From Candidatus Omnitrophota bacterium (lineage in GTDB: Bacteria > Omnitrophota > Gorgyraeia > Gygaellales > Profunditerraquicolaceae), in NCBI GenBank assembly GCA_028719265.1, contig JAQUKF010000070.1:1-5975 (forward strand): 5,975 bases of DNA. Direction: 5' to 3'. The number at the start of each line of letters is the position of its first letter. Positions within the stretch are counted from its first letter, which is position 1. Positions 1 to 5,640 of the stretch are shown here, piece by piece. Under the pieces are notes generated by a model, which was given only the letters and a program-made list of their open reading frames with translations, was not told where the DNA came from and searched no databases. A program made the position numbers and the translations under genes.

Positions 1-906
1 AAAGACATCCGTACGGTGTTGATTGACTGAAGTCGAACGCACTCCGGTTTCATCAAGGGTGAACTTATCGTAATGTCTTCGCCAGAGGAAATTGGGCTTG
101 ACCAAAAACCCCTCATAATCCAGGTCCAGACCGCTGTCCAACAGGTAAGTCCTGGTTTCTTCCCTGGAAGGATACCCTTGTCCCGGGGTGTAGAAATCGT
201 AAGCACCGAAATCTTTATCCTGATAACCGAAATAATTATGCCAGGAGCCTTGCGCGAATTCGTAACTTGAGCTCAAGGAAGAGGTGAATTTCTTGTAATC
301 CGTATCCTGGCGGAACCCTCGAGACTGGGAATCCTCTACCGAGAAACGCAAGCCCAACTCATCCAGTTTCTCGCTTACGCTAAACAGGCCGTAACCGTTA
401 CGGTTGCTCCCTGTTGCCGATTCCAAGACCATCCCTTTCTTTCTGGGCGCCTCCAGGGCAAAGTTTATCGCCCCGCCGATCGCGTCCGGCCCGAATAACC
501 CGGAACCCGCCCCGGGGATTACCGATATCCCGGAGATATCCTCTTTGGTAAAAGGTATATCGGAATTGTAATAAGAGGTTTGCGGCTCATTGATACGCTG
601 GCCGTCCAGCAGCACCAGGACCTGTTGGGTGGTCGATCCGCGCAGCGAAAAACCTGCCTCTATCCCGCTCGTTAAGGCCCTGCTTTGCATATCTACCGGC
701 AGATTAACCAGACTCTCCACTTCACTCTGGTAATTAAAAGCTTCGTCCTGATCGTTGTCCGTAGAGTATTCATTCAACAGGAGCTGTTTCTGCTTGACGA
801 TCACCAGGGGCTCCAGTTCCTGGCTTAAGCCGGCGGAGGCAGGAGATAAAACTGCCGCAAGAAATATGTTGAAGATAATTAAACCGCACACCCTCGGTCC
901 GGACAT
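1..906 (-). CDS. TonB-dependent outer-membrane receptor, N-terminal part (C-terminus cut by the window edge)
   Basis: The frame is open from an ATG at 904-906 to the left edge, giving 302 residues with no stop. Residues 1-25 look like a Sec signal peptide: Arg5, a hydrophobic core from about 8 to 20, and an Ala-Ser-Ala cleavage motif at 23-25. A possible TonB box follows near 32-39 (EPLVIVKQ). The plug domain covers about 60-155, with SLRGSTTQQVLVLLDGQRIN at 87-106, DIPFTKEDI at 116-124, and the hallmark GSGLFGPDAIGGAINF at 134-149. After about 155 the alternating aromatic segments fit the first strands of the beta-barrel. In this family the receptor uses TonB/ExbBD energy to import scarce ligands across the outer membrane. 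The substrate cannot be read from the plug. The BirA-like operator just upstream and the adjacent birA suggest biotin or a biotin precursor, which is inference. The gene has its own promoter. Confidence 0.93.
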   Translation of the reverse strand, partial: MSGPRVCGLIIFNIFLAAVLSPASAGLSQELEPLVIVKQKQLLLNEYSTDNDQDEAFNYQSEVESLVNLPVDMQSRALTSGIEAGFSLRGSTTQQVLVLLDGQRINEPQTSYYNSDIPFTKEDISGISVIPGAGSGLFGPDAIGGAINFALEAPRKKGMVLESATGSNRNGYGLFSVSEKLDELGLRFSVEDSQSRGFRQDTDYKKFTSSLSSSYEFAQGSWHNYFGYQDKDFGAYDFYTPGQGYPSREETRTYLLDSGLDLDYEGFLVKPNFLWRRHYDKFTLDETGVRSTSVNQHRTDVF

Positions 907-912
907 GCGGTT

Positions 913-940
913 ATTATAAATGACTGGGCTTAATTGTCAA
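913..940 (-). promoter_or_regulatory. Near-perfect sigma70-type promoter for the TonB-dependent receptor gene
   Basis: On the minus strand a TTGACA -35 hexamer lies at 935-940 and a TATAAT -10 hexamer at 913-918. Both match the consensus exactly and are separated by 16 bp. Standard geometry puts +1 at about position 906, the A of the receptor's ATG. This leaves no room for a leader or ribosome-binding site. The -35 hexamer lies inside one arm of the inverted repeat at 930-969, so a bound repressor would block polymerase. Confidence 0.8.
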
Positions 941-969
941 CTAATAATATTTATATGGTTTACAATTAA
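930..969. promoter_or_regulatory. Putative BirA operator (biotin box) between birA and the receptor gene
   Basis: The arms at 930-941 (ttaattgtcaac) and 958-969 (gtttacaattaa) are reverse complements at 11 of 12 positions, with a 16-bp A/T-rich spacer. The segment 957-965, GGTTTACAA, equals the E. coli bioO half-site as I recall it. The opposite half-site, TTGTCAACT at 934-942, matches TTGTAAACC at 7 of 9 positions, with 14 bp between the two 9-mers. This is the layout known for BirA boxes in many bacteria, where the half-site spacing is about 14-16 bp. One arm covers the -35 hexamer of the receptor promoter and the other covers the birA stop codon. The neighbouring BirA has an N-terminal DNA-binding domain, as a repressor needs. 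BirA binding is inferred from the motif. Confidence 0.72.
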
Positions 970-1922
970 CGGAGGTGCAGTATATCTCCCGAGAATATTT
1001 TTTGTACAAGGCCGGCATCTTTACGGATAAGCAGGGATCCGTCGCTATCGATGCCTATGGCCTGACCTTCTATATACCTGTCCTGAAAATGGACCTTTAT
1101 ACGGCCGCCCAGGGTAAGGTTGAAATTACGCCATTTTTCGATTATGGGCCCGGAGCCCTCCTTGCCCATAAGGATATAATTATCTTCTATCCTGCGCAGG
1201 AGTTCCTGAAACAAGGCTACGCGGCTTAAAGAATGACCCAATTGTTCTTTTAAAGAGGTGGCTTGGGCAACCAGCGATCTTTTGTCATTGTTAACATTGA
1301 GTCCTATCCCGATAACCACAAAATTAATCTTATCCATCTCGGCGTTTATCTCGGTAAGGATCCCGGCAATCTTCCTGCCGTTTACAAAAACGTCGTTTGG
1401 CCATTTGATCCGGGCATCCAGGCCGCAAATGTTCTTCACCGATTCGCATATACTAACGGCATTTAAAAGCGTAAGGATAGGGGAAGCCGACGGTGCTATC
1501 TCCGGCCTTAATATCAGGGAAAAATAAATCCCTTTGTATTTCGGGGAAAACCAGCTCCTGCCCAGCCTCCCGCGGCCTTTTGTCTGGGATTCGGCTATCA
1601 CTACCGTCCCGCAGGGAGCGGAATCCATCCCCAGCTGCATGGCAAAATCCATGGTCGAAGAAAGATAATCAAAATAGTGTATTTTCCTGGCTATGAACTT
1701 AGTATTGAGGCCGTGGGAAACCTCCATCCCGGATAACCTGTCCGGGCTTGATTCAAGGCGGTAACCCAGGTGCGGCACGGCTACGATATCGTATCCGGAA
1801 TCCTTCAATTCCTGGATATGCTTCCATAGCCCCTGCCTGCTGATCCCCAGCCGGGACGCTATTTCATCTCCGGAAATATACTCATGCCCTTTTTTAAGGT
1901 GTTCAAGGATCTTTTCTTTCAT
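966..1922 (-). CDS. birA: Bifunctional biotin-protein ligase / biotin repressor BirA
   Basis: With the ATG at 1920-1922 the protein has 318 residues, close to E. coli BirA at 321. BirA makes biotinoyl-AMP, transfers biotin to carboxylase carrier lysines, and as a biotinoyl-AMP-bound dimer represses transcription. A winged-helix DNA-binding domain lies at about 1-60, with the helix-turn-helix near 17-37 (SGDEIASRLGISRQGLWKHI). The catalytic domain carries the biotinoyl-AMP loop GRGRLGRSWF at 116-125, KWPND at 173-177 and KIAGILTE at 184-191. An SH3-like C-terminal domain runs from about 271 to 318. The frame also opens at a GTG at 1938-1940. The ATG is preferred because it forms an ATGA overlap with the upstream gene's stop, has a purine-rich GGAAAGAG stretch just upstream, and gives the usual family N-terminus. 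No biotin synthesis gene is visible, but a BirA-like operator lies at its 3' end. Confidence 0.95.
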   Translation of the reverse strand: MKEKILEHLKKGHEYISGDEIASRLGISRQGLWKHIQELKDSGYDIVAVPHLGYRLESSPDRLSGMEVSHGLNTKFIARKIHYFDYLSSTMDFAMQLGMDSAPCGTVVIAESQTKGRGRLGRSWFSPKYKGIYFSLILRPEIAPSASPILTLLNAVSICESVKNICGLDARIKWPNDVFVNGRKIAGILTEINAEMDKINFVVIGIGLNVNNDKRSLVAQATSLKEQLGHSLSRVALFQELLRRIEDNYILMGKEGSGPIIEKWRNFNLTLGGRIKVHFQDRYIEGQAIGIDSDGSLLIRKDAGLVQKIFSGDILHLR

Positions 1923-2965
1923 TTTCTCTTTCCGAGGCACTCCTCAAATTTTGCCCAGAATGGGTCAACCCGGGGATGTTTCAATTCTTTGCTCCTGCCT
2001 CCGCTAAAAATACGCATACCTCCCCTTCGGCCCGTTACCTCCCCTGCTATACTGGAGGGGATCGCCGAATCTTCCAGGGCCGAGACGATCTGCCGGGCTT
2101 TCTTTTTATCCGCCGTAACCAACAACGTGCCCTCGCTTATGGAGCTATAAGGATCTATCCCGAAACAGGAACAAACCAGGCGGACTTCCTCCTGCATGAT
2201 TATCTTATCCAGATCGATACACATGCCTAGACCGCTATGCCGGGCGATCTCAAAAAGTCCGCCCCAGACCCCGCATTCCGTGGCATCATGCATGGCCGTC
2301 ACTCCGCCTACAGAAGAAACGATAGAGGCGTCTTTTACTGTAGACATCTGGTAGAAAATACCTCGCGCGCGCTTCAAGAAAGCAGGGCCATATTTCTTAC
2401 TGATGAACTCGGGGAAATAAGCGGACATTAACCCTGTTGTTTCAATAGCAGGGCCCTTGGTAACTATGACCGCATCGCCGGATTTAGCGGCCGGACTGAT
2501 AAGCTCTCTCCTGCTTCCCAAACCAAACATAGTCGCCCCTCCCACCATAGGATAATTGCATCCGGCATAGCGGGCGGTGTGACCGGTAACTATGCTTATG
2601 CCCAATCTCTTGCACTCTTTGTGCACGGCCTCCCACAGCCTTATCAATTCCCCCTCGGTAATCTGCGGCGGCAGGTTAAGGTCAACCGCCAGGTAGCGGG
2701 GAGGTATGCCGCTTACCGCAACATCGCTGGCAAGAATATGCACGGCAAACCAGGCAGCTCTTTCCATGCCAAGGCCGGGAGCGATAAAGAATGGATCGGT
2801 GGATAAAACCATAACCCGTCCGCCTATATCCAGCGCGCCGAAATCAACTCCGTTCTGCGGCTTGACTATGACAGATGCATCGGGCTTTCCTAATTTACGG
2901 TATATGTGCCGTTTGAAAAAATCGGGGTGGATCTTCCCAAGCGCGGGAAGTTTAGTCCTTTTCAT
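1919..2965 (-). CDS. HypE-like AIR-synthase-family protein, lacking the HypE cysteine tail
   Basis: The 348-residue product has the two-domain fold expected of the PurM/HypE/ThiL/SelD superfamily of ATP-dependent enzymes. The N-terminal domain includes VDFGALDIG at 40-48, STDPFFIAPG at 55-64 (metal/ATP-site aspartate D57), SDVAVSGIPPRYLAVD at 80-95 and TGHTAR at 127-132. The C-terminal domain starts near 160, with GDAVIVTKGPAIETTGLMS at 163-181 and MHDATECGVWGGLFEIA at 225-241, corresponding to the DPTEGGV-type motif of HypE. True HypE ends in Pro-Arg-Ile-Cys, whose cysteine is carbamoylated. Here the end is FEECLGKRK, so normal hydrogenase-cyanide chemistry is unlikely. There is no SelD-type active-site Cys/Sec loop. 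It overlaps nifS by 14 nt upstream and birA by 4 nt downstream, so it is likely translationally coupled to both. The fold is clear; the substrate is unknown. Confidence 0.82.
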   Translation of the reverse strand: MKRTKLPALGKIHPDFFKRHIYRKLGKPDASVIVKPQNGVDFGALDIGGRVMVLSTDPFFIAPGLGMERAAWFAVHILASDVAVSGIPPRYLAVDLNLPPQITEGELIRLWEAVHKECKRLGISIVTGHTARYAGCNYPMVGGATMFGLGSRRELISPAAKSGDAVIVTKGPAIETTGLMSAYFPEFISKKYGPAFLKRARGIFYQMSTVKDASIVSSVGGVTAMHDATECGVWGGLFEIARHSGLGMCIDLDKIIMQEEVRLVCSCFGIDPYSSISEGTLLVTADKKKARQIVSALEDSAIPSSIAGEVTGRRGGMRIFSGGRSKELKHPRVDPFWAKFEECLGKRK

Positions 2966-4115
2966 AAAGAGGGCTCATGGCTCGCAGTTTCTGAACAATT
3001 GGAGGAAGTTTCTCGAGCAAATAATCGATGTCGCTCTCTTTTGTCCATCTTCCGAGGGTGATCCTGAGCGAACCGTGGGCTGTCCCATGGTCCAAACCGA
3101 TAGCCAACAGGACATGCGAAGGCTCCAGGGAGCTGGATGTGCAGGCCGATCCCGTGGAGCAGGCGATACCCGCCAAATCCAGGTTCAAAAGAATAGATTC
3201 CCCTTCAATATATTTGATCGAGAAATTCACATTGTTCGGCAATCGCAGGACAGGGTGCCCGTTCAACCTTACTTCCGGGATCTTTGCCGGGATCTCCCGT
3301 ATAAGCCTGTCCCGTAAAGCGCTTTGAAACCGCATCTCCTCATCCATACTCTTGCGGCTAAGCTGAACCGCCTTGGCCAATCCGACTATACCGGTAGTAT
3401 TATGGGTAGATGCGCGCCTTCCCTTTTCCTGATCCCCCCCGCGCATGAAAGTCTCCAAGCGCACTCCTTTCCTGACGTACAAGGCCCCTACTCCTTTTGG
3501 ACCGTAAAATTTATGCGCGGAAAGCGACAGGAGGTCAACGTTCAATTCGTCCACATTGACCGGAATATGCCCTACTGTCTGCACTGCGTCGGTATGGAAA
3601 CAAATCCCCTTCTCCCTGGCTATCCTCCCCAGTTCAGCAACAGGCTGGATGGTCCCGATCTCATTATTAGCATGCATTACGCTGACCAGGATGGTCTTGT
3701 CGGTAATCGCCTCTTTTAAATCCCGGGGAGAAACCAAGCCGTCTTTATCTACTTTTAAATAGGTAACCTTAAACCCTCTCTTTTCCAGGAATTTTGCCGG
3801 CTCGCTTATGGCGTGATGCTCGATTGCAGTGGTAATAATATGGTTGCCCTTCTTCTCCAGGGCGTAAGCGGAACCCAAAAGCGCATAATTATCCGATTCG
3901 GTCCCGCCCGAAGTAAAAACAATCTCATCGGCACTTGCCCCGATAAATTCCGCCATGACCTGCCGGCTGTCCTCAATCGCTTTTTTTGCCTCCTGGCCGT
4001 AAGCGTGCAGGCTGGAGGCATTGCCGAATTTCTCGAAAAAATACGGCTGCATCGCATCCAGAACTTGCGGATCCGTAGGAGCGGTAGCGGCATAATCAAG
4101 ATATACTTTTTTCAT
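2952..4115 (-). CDS. nifS: Cysteine desulfurase, NifS/IscS class
   Basis: The product is a full-length 387-residue class-V PLP aminotransferase-fold enzyme that converts L-cysteine to alanine and an enzyme persulfide for Fe-S assembly and thiolation. Visible features in order are YLDYAATAPTDP at 5-16, FTSGGTESDN at 67-76 (phosphate binding), IEHHAI at 98-103 (H100 stacking on PLP), HTDAVQ at 174-179 with D176, and the Schiff-base lysine K202 in LSAHKFYGPKG. The catalytic loop STGSACTSSSLEPSHVL places the persulfide cysteine at C325, the same number as I recall for Azotobacter NifS. The start has a GAGG Shine-Dalgarno 6 nt upstream and lies 20 nt inside larE. That overlap suggests it serves as sulfur donor for LarE and Nfu, but a housekeeping IscS role is possible. 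Nothing indicates nitrogen fixation. Confidence 0.95.
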   Translation of the reverse strand: MKKVYLDYAATAPTDPQVLDAMQPYFFEKFGNASSLHAYGQEAKKAIEDSRQVMAEFIGASADEIVFTSGGTESDNYALLGSAYALEKKGNHIITTAIEHHAISEPAKFLEKRGFKVTYLKVDKDGLVSPRDLKEAITDKTILVSVMHANNEIGTIQPVAELGRIAREKGICFHTDAVQTVGHIPVNVDELNVDLLSLSAHKFYGPKGVGALYVRKGVRLETFMRGGDQEKGRRASTHNTTGIVGLAKAVQLSRKSMDEEMRFQSALRDRLIREIPAKIPEVRLNGHPVLRLPNNVNFSIKYIEGESILLNLDLAGIACSTGSACTSSSLEPSHVLLAIGLDHGTAHGSLRITLGRWTKESDIDYLLEKLPPIVQKLRAMSPLYEKD

Positions 4116-4914
4116 TTATCGCCTCATTCAAACTTCCGGTACGGTAACCTTCCAGGTCCAATGTGATATAGTTATAGCCTAAATCCTTCAACTTTTCAAC
4201 TATTGCCTTGCGCCTGCGTAAAAGGCGGCCAAGGTGCTTCTTTTCTACCTCGATGCGGCAAAGCCCCTGATAATGGCGCAGGCGGACCTGCGCAAACCCC
4301 AGAGCGCTCAAATATGTCTCCGCCCGGTCGATCCGCTTGAGCAATCCCGGGGTAATCTTGATACCGTAAGGTATCCGCGAGGCAAGGCAGGCCAGCGACG
4401 GCTTATTCCAGGTCGGCAGCCCCAATAATCTGCTCGCTTTACGTATATCTTCCTTACTGAAACGCGCCTCCAGCAGGGGGGACTTTACCTCTAACTCTCT
4501 CGCCGCAATATTGCCCGGGCGATAATCCCTTTTGTCCGAAAGGTTGCCGGCATCCAGGACCGAAGCGAACTTATAGCGGCCGGCGATAACCTTTAATTTT
4601 GAAAACAACTCTTTTTTGCAGAAATAACAACGGGATTCCGGGTTGGCCGTAAATCTCTTATCGCCTAGCTCTCCGGTCTTAACAACTTTAAATCTTACTC
4701 CTGTCTTTGCGGCCATCTCCCTGGCCTTACACAACTCTCTTTCAGGATATGTGGCGGAGACAGCGGTAACCGCAAGGATCCTTGTCTTCGGCAAGGCAAG
4801 CGAACAGGCCTTAAGCAGGAATGTACTGTCCACCCCGCCGGAAAAAGCAACTACGCATGATTTGTAGCCGGAAATTATCCGCCTGAGGCGGGCGAGCTTA
4901 TCTTGCAGAAGCAT
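4096..4914 (-). CDS. larE: LarE-type ATP-dependent sulfur transferase (PP-loop), three-cysteine form
   Basis: The product has 272 residues, close to LarE of Lactiplantibacillus plantarum at 276. LarE adenylates and thiolates the carboxylates of pyridinium dicarboxylate mononucleotide during nickel-pincer nucleotide (NPN) cofactor synthesis. The PP-loop SGGVDS lies at 25-30, followed by NPESRCYFCKKELF at 91-104, DYRPG at 130-134 and KPSLACLASRIPYG at 171-184. C176 matches the sacrificial cysteine of the lactobacillar enzyme. The added CxxC pair C96/C99 gives the set seen in Thermotoga-type LarE, which binds a [4Fe-4S] cluster and is not used up. An AAGGG ribosome-binding site lies 7 nt before the ATG. 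The gene sits 13 nt after nfu and overlaps nifS by 20 nt. No larA, larB or larC is in the window, so another sulfur acceptor is possible. Confidence 0.9.
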   Translation of the reverse strand: MLLQDKLARLRRIISGYKSCVVAFSGGVDSTFLLKACSLALPKTRILAVTAVSATYPERELCKAREMAAKTGVRFKVVKTGELGDKRFTANPESRCYFCKKELFSKLKVIAGRYKFASVLDAGNLSDKRDYRPGNIAARELEVKSPLLEARFSKEDIRKASRLLGLPTWNKPSLACLASRIPYGIKITPGLLKRIDRAETYLSALGFAQVRLRHYQGLCRIEVEKKHLGRLLRRRKAIVEKLKDLGYNYITLDLEGYRTGSLNEAINEKSIS

Positions 4915-4927
4915 AAAAAAGCCCTTC

Positions 4928-5149
4928 TTATAACGCCACCACTTCTTTTACTTCCGGGACCTCCTCTTTCAGTATCCTTTCGATCCCCATCTTCAGGGTC
5001 ATCGAGCTCATCGGACAGCATCCACAGCTGCCTTTTAACTTCAGTTTTACCACCCCGTCGGCCGTTACCTCTACCAACTCTACATTCCCGCCGTCTGCAG
5101 CAAGCATCGGCCTGACTTTATCTAAAGCCTTTTCTATCCTTTCTTTCAT
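4928..5149 (-). CDS. NifU C-terminal-domain (Nfu-type) Fe-S carrier protein
   Basis: This 73-residue protein consists only of the NifU C-terminal domain. Residues 1-40 give the usual helix-strand start (KALDKVRPMLAADGGNVELV), and SCGCCPMSSMTLKMGIE at 41-57 holds the CxxC pair C42/C45, plus C44. Two such domains typically bridge a [4Fe-4S] cluster for transfer to client apoproteins. The N-terminal IscU-like scaffold and the central ferredoxin-like domain of full NifU are absent, as in many small bacterial Nfu proteins. The ATG is preceded by a strong AAGGAG ribosome-binding site. The gene lies 13 nt upstream of larE and close to nifS, so supplying a cluster to LarE is a reasonable inference. 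It appears to be the first gene after the 75-bp gap. Confidence 0.93.
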   Translation of the reverse strand: MKERIEKALDKVRPMLAADGGNVELVEVTADGVVKLKLKGSCGCCPMSSMTLKMGIERILKEEVPEVKEVVAL

Positions 5150-5224
5150 GATTACTCTCCTTTTTTATTAGTTATAACGCGATACACGCATACCAATTCT
5201 ACCATCCCCTGGGATACCTGCAAG
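5150..5224 (-). promoter_or_regulatory. 75-bp gap upstream of the Nfu gene: weak promoter-like elements and a small palindrome
   Basis: This is the longest non-coding gap in the right half. On the minus strand TTGCAG (5218-5223) lies 16 bp from TAGAAT (5196-5201). The -10 matches consensus at 5 of 6 positions but the -35 at only 3 of 6. A second pair, TTGGTA (5191-5196) and TATAAC (5171-5176), has only a 14-bp spacer. The sequence atccc-ct-gggat at 5204-5215 is a 5-bp inverted repeat with a 2-bp centre. It could be a small operator, but its loop is too small for a terminator. A promoter for the nfu-larE-nifS operon is plausible but unproven. Confidence 0.3.
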
Positions 5225-5629
5225 TTATTTATGCCGCCGGACAGTCTTCCCCGGTCTCTCCCCTTCCTTAATCCTGTTCCAATTGGCAATTATCTGACGG
5301 GTTGAACTGGCCCTAACCTTTCCGAAAACATGCGGATGCCGGCGTTTCAACTTATTAATGAGCCCGGCAATAACTTTTTCAATATCGAACTTTCCCTGCT
5401 TCTTGGCGATCTGGGCATTAAACATAACATGCAGCAGGATATCCCCCAACTCCTCCTGCATATTCCGGTAGTTGTTCTTCTTCACCGCCGAGACAAACTC
5501 ATCCACCTCCTCCCTCAGATCCCTGATCAGGCTCTTATGGGTCTGCTGCCTATCCCACATGCAGCCGCGCCGGCTGTGCAAGATGTTAAAGATGTTCTTT
5601 AATTCTACGAATTTGGTATTCTTATCCAT
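5225..5629 (-). CDS. mazG: Single-domain MazG-family nucleotide pyrophosphohydrolase
   Basis: The family hydrolyses NTPs or dNTPs to the monophosphate and pyrophosphate, clearing damaged nucleotides or tuning alarmone levels. The product has 134 residues, about half of the two-domain E. coli MazG (263), and corresponds to one MazG domain. Motifs are RRGCMWDRQQTH at 20-31 (family GCPWD, here with Met for Pro), the Mg-binding REEVDEF at 39-45 (E40, E41, E44), and EELGDILLHV at 59-68 (E59, E60, D63). KLKRRHPHVFG at 93-103 and NWNRIKEGE at 116-124 follow. The ATG has GGAG upstream with only 2 nt spacing, so initiation may rely partly on coupling to the flavoprotein gene ending 11 nt before. All expected metal ligands are present, so it is probably active. 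Confidence 0.9.
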   Translation of the reverse strand: MDKNTKFVELKNIFNILHSRRGCMWDRQQTHKSLIRDLREEVDEFVSAVKKNNYRNMQEELGDILLHVMFNAQIAKKQGKFDIEKVIAGLINKLKRRHPHVFGKVRASSTRQIIANWNRIKEGERPGKTVRRHK

Positions 5630-5640
5630 TGCTCCGAAAA

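Noticed and set aside
907..965. A cobalamin riboswitch in front of the TonB-dependent receptor, as is common for BtuB
   Set aside because: The gap is only 59 bp, is filled by the promoter and inverted repeat, and leaves no transcribed leader to hold a riboswitch.
930..969. The inverted repeat at the end of birA as a rho-independent terminator
   Set aside because: The arms are A/T-rich, the loop would be 16 nt, and no run of U follows in the minus-strand RNA. The overlap with a consensus -35 and the match to BirA half-sites make an operator the better reading.
975..1229. Plus-strand open frames opposite birA and the receptor (for example 73-270, 975-1229, 1258-1527)
   Set aside because: They lie wholly opposite confident minus-strand genes and show no conserved motif of their own.
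1919..2965. Calling the AIR-synthase-family protein selenophosphate synthetase (SelD) or true HypE
   Set aside because: The N-terminal glycine-rich Cys/Sec loop of SelD is absent, and the C-terminal PRIC cysteine of HypE is missing.
2706..3317. A 203-codon plus-strand open frame across the nifS/AIR-synthase junction
   Set aside because: It is antisense to two clear, overlapping conserved genes. Its translation has low-complexity, non-family composition and no recognisable motif, so it is a shadow of minus-strand coding.
3324..3719. A 131-codon plus-strand open frame inside nifS
   Set aside because: The opposite strand encodes the PLP-lysine and cofactor-binding region of the desulfurase without interruption, so the plus frame is incidental.
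2952..4115. Reading nifS and the NifU-like gene as evidence for nitrogen fixation
   Set aside because: Only the general cysteine desulfurase and a stand-alone Nfu domain are present. No nif structural or accessory gene is visible, and both families are widespread in non-fixing bacteria.
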